A stretch of DNA of 64,000 nucleotides. Source: Gracilimonas sp. GTDB taxonomy: Bacteria; Bacteroidota; Rhodothermia; Balneolales; Balneolaceae. The DNA lies in NCBI RefSeq assembly GCF_017641085.1, contig NZ_JAEPPI010000002.1, positions 858,352 through 922,351 of the forward strand, read 5' to 3'. The notes beneath the pieces were generated by a model that was not told the origin of the DNA, ran no database searches, and worked only from the letters and a program-made list of their open reading frames with translations. The translations under genes and the position numbers were made by a program. Below are positions 1 to 7,658 of this stretch, piece after piece (position 1 is the first letter of the stretch; the number at the start of each line of letters is the position of its first letter).

Positions 1-474
1 GCCTATGGCCGAACGTATGAAGAAATGGATGGGGTGATCCTTTTTCCAACCGTAAACAGAACCGATACCCGATTGAATGCCAAAGACAGGGTGCATGGCA
101 TTTTTACTGGAGACGGCTTAGATCAGGACTCAAATGTGCGGGTGTATGAATACAGCGCCTTTGGTGAGGATATAAAGACTATTCATGATGAATTTGAGGG
201 AGAGAAATTTGTGATTGTTGGGAGTACAAAGCTGAGTTTTGTTATTGCTTATAAATCAGATCTGAATGGCGAAGATCTGGAATTTGAACCCGTGCAGGAC
301 GAGCTCCCCGTGGTGATGGTGGATCAGAGCGGTACTAAGTGGAATGTGTTTGGTGAAGCTGTTTCCGGCCCGAATGCAGGCGGTCGCTTATTTCCTGCCA
401 AATCTTATTCAGGCTATTGGTTTGCATTCCGGGATATGTTTAACCTGCCGGAAATCTATGGATTTGAAAGCTGA
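1..474 (+). CDS. DUF3179-family protein, 3' end only
   Basis: This is the C-terminal part of a gene that enters from the left edge: the frame is open from base 1 to the TGA at 472-474, so the first ATG (25) is probably internal. The end has the pattern I associate with DUF3179 proteins: a D-Q-S-G-T-K-W-N segment, then G-E-A-V-S-G-P-N-A-G-G-R-L, then S-Y-S-G-Y-W-F-A-F near the C-terminus. DUF3179 proteins are usually exported proteins of about 300-400 residues with no settled function. The signal peptide and N-terminal half lie outside the window. Family assignment rests on motif memory only. Confidence 0.7.
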   Translation, partial: AYGRTYEEMDGVILFPTVNRTDTRLNAKDRVHGIFTGDGLDQDSNVRVYEYSAFGEDIKTIHDEFEGEKFVIVGSTKLSFVIAYKSDLNGEDLEFEPVQDELPVVMVDQSGTKWNVFGEAVSGPNAGGRLFPAKSYSGYWFAFRDMFNLPEIYGFES

Positions 475-540
475 TGGGGTGAAACCTATAAACCTGAGTT
501 CGATTAATATTAGATGACTGGCGTTGCCTGAATAACCAAA

Positions 541-605
541 TAACCCTTCCAGGGTTACGGCAATGATCCTGACTCAGGAAAAGGGGTTTAACCCTGGAAG
601 GGTTA
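541..605. repeat. 17-bp perfect inverted repeat, self-palindromic arms
   Basis: The arms are TAACCCTTCCAGGGTTA at 541-557 and its exact reverse complement at 589-605. Each arm is itself nearly palindromic (AACCCT...AGGGTT). The repeat lies in the 172-bp gap between a rightward gene end and a leftward gene end. It may form a hairpin, but neither strand has a following T-run, so it looks more like a dispersed palindromic repeat than a simple terminator. Confidence 0.75.
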
Positions 606-646
606 AGTTTAAAAGCTTTTGAGTGTTAAGGAGATTGCCTGCCGGT

Positions 647-1180
647 TTAAGGTTCTTTTTCAACCCATCGAAGGTCGTTTTGAATGAAGGTAACAAAGGT
701 TAGGAGGTTCTGTACCTGCCAGTAATCCCGGATGTCTTTTTCCGGGTCTTGATAAGAATAGGAACGGGTAGTGTCTCCATTAAAAACTTCGAAGCTGTAC
801 ACCCGACGGGGCAGCTGACCGGAATCAGGAACCCAGCCTTCGATCTCGTTTTGAGGCTGAATTTGGTAGAGCTTCAGGAAGTCAACAAACAAGTCAAAAT
901 CGCTCCAGGAGCTGTCGTTGGCCGAAACATATTCCGATTGCACCACTTTCTCTCCCTCGGCATTCAGCGTGTACACGGTCAATTCACCGGTCCAGGTGGT
1001 GTCGTTCTTGAAAAAATCAAAATAGACGGCCTCGTTGATGTTTAATGAAATACGCTCATCCGGCTGTACTTCTTCCTGAACCATTTCATCAGCCACAGAA
1101 ACCGCATTCTCAGAAGATGAGCAACCGATTATTGCTGTCATCAATAATAAAATTCCTGCTATGTAGAATTGTTTACCCAT
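647..1180 (-). CDS. Hypothetical lipoprotein
   Basis: The 177-residue product starts with a lipoprotein signal peptide: positive MGKQ, a hydrophobic stretch, and a lipobox I-I-G-C with the acylated cysteine at residue 20. The mature part is acidic, rich in aromatic residues and likely all-beta, with a W-T-G-E-L-T-V-Y strand near residue 62 and several D-T-T turns. I do not recognise a named family. It begins 5 bp after the stop of the ABC-F gene on the same strand, so the two are probably co-transcribed. No catalytic motif is visible. An outer- or inner-membrane-anchored periplasmic protein is the safest call. Confidence 0.75.
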   Translation of the reverse strand: MGKQFYIAGILLLMTAIIGCSSSENAVSVADEMVQEEVQPDERISLNINEAVYFDFFKNDTTWTGELTVYTLNAEGEKVVQSEYVSANDSSWSDFDLFVDFLKLYQIQPQNEIEGWVPDSGQLPRRVYSFEVFNGDTTRSYSYQDPEKDIRDYWQVQNLLTFVTFIQNDLRWVEKEP

Positions 1181-1185
1181 AATCT

Positions 1186-3153
1186 TTAACTGTCAATCGA
1201 CATTTCTTGTTCAATCACCTCAATCCGGCTCTGATATTCTTCCCATTTCGAATAATGGTCTGTAAGGTCGGCCTTGAGTTGGTCATATTCTAATGAGAAT
1301 TTCTTTACGTTCTCGGCATCGTCATAGAAGTCCGGTTTGGTCATCTCTTCTTCAATCTCGGCTTTCCTCAGTTCCTTCTCCTCAATCTCTTTCTCCAGTG
1401 CTTCCGCTTTCTTACGGATGGGTTTTGTTCGGCGGCTAAGTTCATTCCGGCGTTCAGCTTCAATACGGCGCTGCTCTTTTCGGGAAAGCTGGTTGTCTTC
1501 TTTGGTTTCTTTTTGGGGTGAGGGCTTCTCTGATGCTGCCTCGGCTTCTTCTCTTTTTCGTGTGAGATAGTAAGACACATTCCCCAAATACGTTTTGATG
1601 TACCCCGGCTGAACATCCAGCACTTTATCAACGATGGGATCCAGAAAATCCCTGTCGTGCGATACAATAACTACAGTCCCTTCATACTGTTGAATGGCCT
1701 GTTGCAGGATATTCTTGCTGCTCATATCCAGATGGTTGGTAGGCTCATCAAAAATCAAGAGGTTGGCAGGAGAGAGCAGCATCTTGGCCAGTGCCAGCCG
1801 GCTTTTCTCTCCACCGGATAAAACCTTCACTTTTTTAAAGACATCATCTCCCTGAAATAGAAAACAGCCAAGTATGGTCCGCAGCCTACTTTCTTTAGCA
1901 TCGGAGCCGGCTTCTTTCAGGGTTTCCAAGGCATCCTTTTTAGGGTTTAGCTCATCGGCCTGGTGCTGGGCAAAATAGTTTACCGTCACGTTATGCCCTT
2001 CAATCCGTTCTCCTTTTTGGTGGGGTTCCATTCCAGCAAGAATCCGGATTAATGTTGATTTCCCGGCACCGTTTGGTCCAACCACCGCAATTTTATCGCC
2101 CCGTTCAATTTCATAATCAATGCCTTCAAAGACCTGAGTATCATCATAACTTTTGTGAAGATTTTCGAGCTTCATAACCACTTGTCCGCTTCGGGGAGGT
2201 TCCGGAAACCGAAAGGAAACTTTACTCTGTTCCTCTTCCAGTTCAATGCGATCCATTTTCTCAAGCTGCTTCACCCGGCTTTGCACCTGACTGGCTTTCG
2301 AAGCTTTATATCGGAATCGGTCTATAAATTCCTGGGTCTGCTGGATTTTCTTTTCCTGATTCTTCTTGGCATTCTGCAGGAGCTCTTTTTCCTCTTCCCA
2401 CTTTTTTTCATAGAATGAATAGTTGCCGGCATAATCGCTGATTTCACCACTTCTCAATGCCAGTGTACGGTTGGTGATGGTGTCCAGAAAAGCCTTGTCG
2501 TGAGAAACCACAACTACAGCGCCTTCATACGAATTCAGGAAGTTTTCCATCCATTGCAGCGATTCAATATCCAGGTGGTTGGTCGGCTCATCCAATAACA
2601 AATAGGTTGGTCTCTTAAGGAGCAACTTAGCCAGGGCAATACGCATCAGCCAGCCCCCGCTGAATTCAGATGTACTGCGGTGAAAGTCTTCTTCGCTGAA
2701 ACCAAGTCCCATAAGTACTTTTTCCACTTCTGAACGCAAGCCATATAACCCTGAAGATTCCAGCTCGGTTTGAAGCTTGCCGTAGCGCTCCATCAGTTGC
2801 TCATATTCTTTGTTGTCATGATCAACCTCGGCCAGTTTTTCTTGAACAGACTTTACTTTCATCTCAAGCTCAAATAATTCGGCAAAGGCAGATTCCACTT
2901 CCTCAATTACGGTAAGTGTAAAATCCGGATCTACCCCATCCTGTGGGAGGTAACCCAGGCTTTCTTCATTAGATAGAGCCACACTGCCTTCATCGCATTC
3001 TTGGATGCCCATAATAATTTTAAGCAGGGTGGATTTCCCGGCGCCGTTTGGGCCCACAAGTCCAATGCGTTCACCGGGATTGATGAACGTACTAACGCCG
3101 TCCAGAAGCTCGCGGTCGCCCAAATGTAACGTAATGTTTTCGAGTGCTAACAA
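1186..3153 (-). CDS. ABC-F family ATPase
   Basis: This 655-residue protein has two fused ABC domains and no membrane domain, which defines ABC-F ribosome-associated ATPases such as Uup and EttA. Domain 1 has Walker A G-P-N-G-A-G-K-S-T at 34-42, signature F-S-G-G-W near 165 and Walker B L-L-L-D-E-P-T-N-H-L-D near 187. Domain 2 repeats the set with L-S-G-G-E-K-S-R and L-L-I-F-D-E-P-T-N-H-L-D. A charged linker separates them, and residues 545 to the end form a strongly charged coiled coil as in Uup/YdiF types. The likely role is in translation or ribosome assembly; antibiotic protection is possible but nothing specific supports it. The lipoprotein gene follows directly. Confidence 0.92.
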   Translation of the reverse strand: MLALENITLHLGDRELLDGVSTFINPGERIGLVGPNGAGKSTLLKIIMGIQECDEGSVALSNEESLGYLPQDGVDPDFTLTVIEEVESAFAELFELEMKVKSVQEKLAEVDHDNKEYEQLMERYGKLQTELESSGLYGLRSEVEKVLMGLGFSEEDFHRSTSEFSGGWLMRIALAKLLLKRPTYLLLDEPTNHLDIESLQWMENFLNSYEGAVVVVSHDKAFLDTITNRTLALRSGEISDYAGNYSFYEKKWEEEKELLQNAKKNQEKKIQQTQEFIDRFRYKASKASQVQSRVKQLEKMDRIELEEEQSKVSFRFPEPPRSGQVVMKLENLHKSYDDTQVFEGIDYEIERGDKIAVVGPNGAGKSTLIRILAGMEPHQKGERIEGHNVTVNYFAQHQADELNPKKDALETLKEAGSDAKESRLRTILGCFLFQGDDVFKKVKVLSGGEKSRLALAKMLLSPANLLIFDEPTNHLDMSSKNILQQAIQQYEGTVVIVSHDRDFLDPIVDKVLDVQPGYIKTYLGNVSYYLTRKREEAEAASEKPSPQKETKEDNQLSRKEQRRIEAERRNELSRRTKPIRKKAEALEKEIEEKELRKAEIEEEMTKPDFYDDAENVKKFSLEYDQLKADLTDHYSKWEEYQSRIEVIEQEMSIDS

Positions 3154-3256
3154 AGTTTGATGAAAGTCATGAGTTAAAAAAATGCAGCGAGGCTGAAAAT
3201 ATGGATTAATTGTCTTCAGAATGAAATTAATCCTTTCCCAATTATCTATTCAGGAC

Positions 3257-3411
3257 TGTCATCGCGAGGAGCATCATAACTCATATTCAGAACCCGAACT
3301 TTTTCGACGCAGCGATCTCCCTGAAGAGTTTGGGATATTGTGTCCAGGAGATTGCCGCGTCGGAATTCATCCCAAAGTTGGATTCGCTTTTTGAGGCTCC
3401 TCGCAATGACA
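3257..3411. repeat. MITE-like nested inverted repeat
   Basis: The 383-bp gap 3154-3536 holds no credible gene but contains a nested palindrome. Outer arms are TGTCATCGCGAGGAGC (3257-3272) and GCTCCTCGCAATGACA (3396-3411), with one mismatch. Inner arms are GACGCAGCGATCTCC (3306-3320) and GGAGATTGCCGCGTC (3347-3361), with two mismatches. The GTCATTGCGAGGAGC word resembles dispersed intergenic repeats found in many bacterial genomes. A 71-codon open frame on the minus strand (3246-3461) reads through the repeat and is not a believable protein. No transposase is present. Confidence 0.7.
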
Positions 3412-3503
3412 TGTTTCAATCGTATTCCAGTACACAAGCGAAGTCCTTCAGGGCTTCGCAATGCTTTTATGAATTGAAGTGAGTTAATAAATACAGAAAC
3501 CCT

Positions 3504-3511
3504 TAGTTTTG
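3504..3511 (+). promoter_or_regulatory. Putative -7 box for gldC
   Basis: TAGTTTTG fits the Bacteroidota sigma-70 -7 pattern TAnnTTTG and lies 25 bp before the gldC start. No convincing TTTG -33 element was found at the usual distance, so this is a one-box prediction. Confidence 0.4.
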
Positions 3512-3536
3512 GGGTGAATTTAAAAAGACCGAAATC

Positions 3537-3866
3537 ATGCAGAAGAAAGAAATCAACATTACCGTTGAACTGGATAAAGATAATGTACCTACCGACATCG
3601 TTTGGAATGCTTCCGATCTTCAGGGTAAAGACAAGGCACAGTGCCGGGCCATGCTATTGTCACTTTGGGATGCCCACAACAAAGACACCCTGAAACTGGA
3701 TTTGTGGACCAAAGAAATGACGGTGGATGAAATGAAAATTTTCTTCCACCAAACCCTTGTTACCATGGCTGATACCTTAGAACGAGCTACAAATGATGAG
3801 CGGATTACCGGCGATATGCGCGACTTCTGCCACTATTTCGCTGAGAAAATGGAAATCAAGGAATAA
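3537..3866 (+). CDS. gldC: Gliding motility protein GldC homologue
   Basis: The 109-residue product matches the small cytoplasmic GldC family in length and pattern: an N-terminal I-N-I-T-V-E-L-D strand, V-P-T-D-I-V-W-N-A-S-D, then D-L-W-T-K-E-M-T-V-D-E-M-K-I-F and a helical end with M-R-D-F-C-H-Y-F-A-E-K-M. In Flavobacterium, GldC supports gliding motility, but homologues also occur in non-gliding Bacteroidota, so the name gives family and not proven function. No other gld gene is nearby. The start is fixed by an ATG 25 bp after a -7-like box. It converges on the Memo-family gene through a hairpin. Confidence 0.88.
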   Translation: MQKKEINITVELDKDNVPTDIVWNASDLQGKDKAQCRAMLLSLWDAHNKDTLKLDLWTKEMTVDEMKIFFHQTLVTMADTLERATNDERITGDMRDFCHYFAEKMEIKE

Positions 3867-3916
3867 TGAAAAATTCAAAATTGGCTGAGACTAATTTTAA
3901 ATTCTGAATTTTTCAT
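3866..3916. terminator. Hairpin between convergent gldC and Memo-family gene
   Basis: ATGAAAAATTCA (3866-3877) and TGAATTTTTCAT (3905-3916) are perfect 12-bp inverted arms, with partial extra pairing inside. The position between two converging stop codons and the T-rich arms suit a bidirectional terminator. Confidence 0.55.
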
Positions 3917-3922
3917 CTTGAA

Positions 3923-5215
3923 TTAACGATAGAGAATAGACCCAAAACTCACGCCGCTTTCTCGTTCTTCCTCATCCCAGATATCATAGGTGAGGATTTC
4001 GCCGGATAGGTTTGGGAATGCTTTCAGAAAAGAAAACAAAGGAGGGTAGCCACAGGTTCGATAGGGATCATATTTCTGACTCATCAACTCAAGAATTTTA
4101 TCCGGATTTCCTTCAGCCCCAAAATCGAGGAAATCTTCATCAAAAGAGCGGATTTCCTCAAACAACTCTTTAGCCGGTTTATCATCTCCGAATTTTTTAC
4201 CAACGTGAGCTAAATCGCCACTGATACAAAAGAAGGTATCTTCATCATCTCCAAAAAGCTCATTCAGCAACCCGGAAAATTTCTCTACCTGTTTCCCCTG
4301 AAATCCATCCGCTTTGTAGAAAAGCTCTTCCAGGCTGCCTACAACTATCGGCACAATTTTGAATTCATGATCCCACAAGTGATTCAACAGAAGCAGATGA
4401 AGCTCAATGCTGTGCTCAATGCGGTGCGCCCTGTCGTGGAAGGTGATGCCGTAGTCAATATTGGAGATTCGGGCTTTCGCCGCGGAATGACTTTTGTTAT
4501 CAGTTTTGTCATCGCGGACTTGATCCTCGATCTCCTGAATGGCCGCCTGGTCTGCTTTTACCGTGCCGTTTACCAACTCAAAATCCTTGTTTGAAACCAC
4601 GAACGGATACTCTTCATACAGATCAGGATGTAGCCCGGAGTAATGGGAAGTTGCTATAACTACCACCCGCTTGGGTTTCAGGTTTTTGATGGCCGAGAAA
4701 GCTTTTACATAGCTGTTCAGGCCAACCCGATAATCAATATGAGGTGCATATAGGGCTTTGGCAGAATCAACCGGTTCAGAAGTAGGGAGTTTCTCAAAAG
4801 CTTCGTTCAGAAAATGCTCCAGCTCTTCCGGGTCTTCCGGATAGGAGATTCCATAGGTGTTGGAAGGATGAACTTCAGACTCCTCGTAGGTTCTTTCTGT
4901 TTCCCTGGCGTGTTCCTTAAAATGAGGAGAATGCAGCAAGGCTTTTTCGTCTAAAAACTGAACATATTCCAATACCTGTTCCCGGGTAATCTGGTCGTCA
5001 CTGAACTCAAGAATATCTTCCACGCTCCGGCTGCCATCAAACAGTGAAAACAGAGACTGGGCAGAATAAGGAACGGCAAAATCTGACTGCGCGTACCCAA
5101 GCTGATCCTGAAAATACAGGAACGTCTCGCCATTCTGTTTTACAGGGATGATCTGAATTTCATACCTGAGAGGAGGAATGGGATCGGTGAAGGAATCAAA
5201 AATTTTATCTGCCAT
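3923..5215 (-). CDS. Memo-family protein (AmmeMemoRadiSam system protein B)
   Basis: Residues from about 150 to the end form a Memo domain: L-Y-A-P-H-I-D-Y with a likely metal-ligand His, V-V-V-I-A-T-S-H-Y-S-G, a S-I-E-L-H-L-L-L-L-N-H-L segment, and I-S-G-D-L-A-H-V-G-K-K-F. The family is related to extradiol dioxygenases and includes eukaryotic Memo1; bacterial substrates are unknown. The first 110 residues resemble a small PqqD-like or winged-helix domain (F-S-L-F-D-G-S-R-S-V-E-D-I-L), a fusion seen in some members. The AMMECR1 and radical-SAM partners that give the system its name are not in this window. It follows nth by 42 bp on the same strand. Confidence 0.87.
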   Translation of the reverse strand: MADKIFDSFTDPIPPLRYEIQIIPVKQNGETFLYFQDQLGYAQSDFAVPYSAQSLFSLFDGSRSVEDILEFSDDQITREQVLEYVQFLDEKALLHSPHFKEHARETERTYEESEVHPSNTYGISYPEDPEELEHFLNEAFEKLPTSEPVDSAKALYAPHIDYRVGLNSYVKAFSAIKNLKPKRVVVIATSHYSGLHPDLYEEYPFVVSNKDFELVNGTVKADQAAIQEIEDQVRDDKTDNKSHSAAKARISNIDYGITFHDRAHRIEHSIELHLLLLNHLWDHEFKIVPIVVGSLEELFYKADGFQGKQVEKFSGLLNELFGDDEDTFFCISGDLAHVGKKFGDDKPAKELFEEIRSFDEDFLDFGAEGNPDKILELMSQKYDPYRTCGYPPLFSFLKAFPNLSGEILTYDIWDEEERESGVSFGSILYR

Positions 5216-5257
5216 AGAAAGAAAATACTTCAGCGTTCATTGTTGGGTGTTCCTTGT

Positions 5258-5968
5258 TCAATGTTCTTCCGTCCGCATCTTACGGCACTCACAATTCACA
5301 CCGTACTTTTTGCATAAGGGGTGATCCGGGGCTTCCGAAATACGGGCTTTACAGGCGTTACGTCCGTGGTGGATCATCAGGTGCGAAAGGTCGGTCCAGT
5401 TCTCCCTGGGAAATAAGGCCATTAAATCCTTCTCAATTTTATTGGTATTCTTTTTCTCTTTGGTGAGGCCAAAGCGGTTCGAAATTCGCTTCACGTGCGT
5501 ATCAACCACCACGCCCACATTAATATTGAAAGCATTTCCCAATACTACATTGGCTGTTTTTCTCGCCGCCCCTCTTAGCTTCAATAAATCTTTCATGTTT
5601 TGCGGAACTTCACCGTCAAACTCGTCCACTAAGATCTGCGAGGTTTCTTTAAGCGACTTTGCCTTATTCCGGTAGAAGCCGGTTGAACGAACCAATTCTT
5701 CCAGCTCCTCAAGCGGTGCGTCTTTCATGAGCTCCGGTGTAGGGTAGGTCTCAAATAAAGCCGGAGTGGTTTTGTTGACCCGAACGTCGGTGCACTGGGC
5801 ACTCAGTATGGTTGCAATCAGCAGCTCAAAGGGATTCCGGTGATTTAACTCGCAATGCGGATTTGGGTAATGAACATATAATTCCTGGAGAATTTCTTCC
5901 GCTCGCTCTTTCTGCTTATTTGACTTTCTGGGAAGCTTCGGAAGTTTCGGTTCGTCTTTATTGGACAT
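5258..5968 (-). CDS. nth: Endonuclease III-like DNA glycosylase with atypical Fe-S region
   Basis: HhH-GPD base-excision glycosylase of 236 residues. The family core is clear: L-L-I-A-T-I-L-S-A-Q-C-T-D near 50-61, a helix-hairpin-helix containing R-K-T-A-N-V-V-L with catalytic Lys137, and V-V-V-D-T-H-V-K-R with catalytic Asp156. Two features are unusual. The hairpin reads L-R-G-A-A-R-K where L-P-G-V-G/A-R-K is normal. The C-terminal cluster loop lacks the C-x6-C-x2-C-x5-C spacing: cysteines are at 206, 219, 226 and 228. The enzyme probably removes oxidised pyrimidines, but the 4Fe-4S cluster may be absent or differently bound. Transcribed just ahead of the Memo-family gene. Confidence 0.88.
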   Translation of the reverse strand: MSNKDEPKLPKLPRKSNKQKERAEEILQELYVHYPNPHCELNHRNPFELLIATILSAQCTDVRVNKTTPALFETYPTPELMKDAPLEELEELVRSTGFYRNKAKSLKETSQILVDEFDGEVPQNMKDLLKLRGAARKTANVVLGNAFNINVGVVVDTHVKRISNRFGLTKEKKNTNKIEKDLMALFPRENWTDLSHLMIHHGRNACKARISEAPDHPLCKKYGVNCECRKMRTEEH

Positions 5969-6081
5969 GAATAGGTTTAATTCGATGATTGTATGAACGC
6001 CTCAAACATAAATAATCCATTACAGAGAAGGAACCGTTCAAAATTCCCGGTTCAATATTCCACATTCGATGATCATATGCT

Positions 6082-6089
6082 TATCTTTG
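6082..6089 (+). promoter_or_regulatory. Putative -7 box for glyS
   Basis: TATCTTTG matches TAnnTTTG and lies 37 bp before the ATG at 6126. It falls inside the longer open frame that begins at 6069, which supports 6126 as the true start. No clear -33 TTTG is seen. Confidence 0.45.
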
Positions 6090-6125
6090 ATGCTCACAAG
6101 ATTTTTGAATTGCAAAAACACCCAC

Positions 6126-7583
6126 ATGTCGAATCTGGACAACCTCGATAAAATTGTATCACTGGCAAAAGCCCGTGGTTTCATCTTCCAATCCTCGGAA
6201 ATTTATGGCGGACTTAGTGCCGTGTATGATTACGGACCCCTCGGTGTAGAACTCAAAAGAAATATCCGTAATGCCTGGTGGAAAGAGATGACACGCCGCC
6301 ACGATAATATCGTGGGAGTAGATGCAGCTATTTTTATGCATCCCAAAGTATGGGAAGCCAGTGGCCATGTTGGCGGATTTAACGATCCGATGATCGACGA
6401 CAAGCAGTCCAAAAAACGCTACCGTGCCGATATGCTGATTGAGCAGCACATTGAGAAGCTGCGAAAAGATGATAAACACGAAGAAGCAAATGCTATCCAG
6501 GAAAAGCTGGATACCTGCGGTTCCCGAAAAAGCCTAACGGAAGATCTGCACGAAATCATCATGGAAAACGAGATTCGTGCCCCAGAGTCCGGAGCTTTTG
6601 ACTGGACCGAAGTGCGCCAGTTCAACCTGATGTTTAAGACTCAGTTTGGTTCTACTTCAACCGAAGAAGAGGGTGTTTATCTTCGGCCTGAAACTGCTCA
6701 AGGGATCTTTGTGAATTATAAGAACGTAATGGATACCTCCAGAACCACTATTCCGTTTGGTATCGCCCAAACCGGAAAGGCATTTCGTAATGAGGTTGTA
6801 GCCCGACAGTTTGTATTTCGTATGCGGGAATTTGAGCAGATGGAAATGCAATACTTCGTGAAACCGGGCACCGATGAAGCCGAATATGAGAAATGGCTGG
6901 AGAAACGACTGGAGTGGCATAAGAAAATGGGGATTCGGGAAGAAAACCTGAGGACGGCCCCGCATCCGGAAGATAAGCTTGCCCACTATGCGCGGGCTGC
7001 GGCTGACATTCAGTATAAATACCCCATCGGCTGGCAGGAAGTGGAAGGTATACACAACCGAACAGACTTTGACTTAAAACAACACACTGAGCATTCCGGT
7101 AAAAAACTGGATTACTACGATCAGAAAAACCAGGAGCGGTTTGTCCCTTATGTGATTGAGACTTCGGTTGGGCTCGATCGACTGACGCTGATGGTGCTTT
7201 GTGATGCTTATCGTGAGGAAGAGGTAGATGGCGATACCCGAACTGTATTGAAGTTGAATCCAAAAATTGCTCCAACACAGGTTGGTATTTTCCCGCTTAT
7301 CAAAAAAGACAAGCTTCAGGATCTGGCACATAAGATTGAAGAAGATCTCCGTGAAGAATTTTCAGTGCTGTATGATGAGTCCGGATCCATTGGAAAACGC
7401 TATCGCCGACAGGATGAAGCCGGGACGCCGTTTTGTGTAACCGTAGATTTTGACGGCGTGGAATCAGAAGGTGAAGATACCGTGACCATCCGTTACCGCG
7501 ATGATATGAGTCAGGACCGGGTGCCTGTTTCCAGACTTGCAGAAGTGATCCGGGACGGCATGAAGGACTGGAAACCGGAGTAG
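6126..7583 (+). CDS. glyS: Glycyl-tRNA synthetase (single-chain, class II)
   Basis: Charges tRNA-Gly with glycine in the cytoplasm. The 485-residue chain is the homodimeric type rather than the alpha2-beta2 form. Visible features are the N-terminal F-I-F-Q-S-S-E-I-Y-G-G and Y-D-Y-G-P-L-G motif 1 region, R-P-E-T-A-Q-G-I-F and F-R-N-E-V of motif 2, W-Q-E-V-E-G-I-H-N-R-T-D-F, the P-Y-V-I-E-T-S-V-G-L-D-R motif 3, and a C-terminal anticodon-binding domain (A-P-T-Q-V-G-I-F-P). The in-frame ATG at 6069 would add 19 atypical residues, and a -7-like box lies between the two starts, so 6126 is preferred. A strong terminator follows. Confidence 0.96.
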   Translation: MSNLDNLDKIVSLAKARGFIFQSSEIYGGLSAVYDYGPLGVELKRNIRNAWWKEMTRRHDNIVGVDAAIFMHPKVWEASGHVGGFNDPMIDDKQSKKRYRADMLIEQHIEKLRKDDKHEEANAIQEKLDTCGSRKSLTEDLHEIIMENEIRAPESGAFDWTEVRQFNLMFKTQFGSTSTEEEGVYLRPETAQGIFVNYKNVMDTSRTTIPFGIAQTGKAFRNEVVARQFVFRMREFEQMEMQYFVKPGTDEAEYEKWLEKRLEWHKKMGIREENLRTAPHPEDKLAHYARAAADIQYKYPIGWQEVEGIHNRTDFDLKQHTEHSGKKLDYYDQKNQERFVPYVIETSVGLDRLTLMVLCDAYREEEVDGDTRTVLKLNPKIAPTQVGIFPLIKKDKLQDLAHKIEEDLREEFSVLYDESGSIGKRYRRQDEAGTPFCVTVDFDGVESEGEDTVTIRYRDDMSQDRVPVSRLAEVIRDGMKDWKPE

Positions 7584-7621
7584 AGTTTAAGATCTGCCAG
7601 ACTTATTCAATCTAAAACGTA

Positions 7622-7650
7622 GAGCGGACAGCCTGTCCGCTCTTTGTTTT
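7622..7650 (+). terminator. Rho-independent terminator of glyS
   Basis: GAGCGGACA (7622-7630) pairs with TGTCCGCTC (7634-7642), followed by TTTGTTTT. The stem is GC-rich with a 3-nt loop. The opposite strand lacks a T-run, so it serves glyS. Confidence 0.85.
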
Positions 7651-7658
7651 TTAGTGAG

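Noticed and set aside
3246..3461. 71-codon open frame on the minus strand
   Set aside because: It reads entirely through the nested palindromic repeat and has no protein-like composition.
6069..6125. Upstream extension of glycyl-tRNA synthetase
   Set aside because: The 19 extra residues are unlike the family, and a TATCTTTG -7-like box lies inside the extension.
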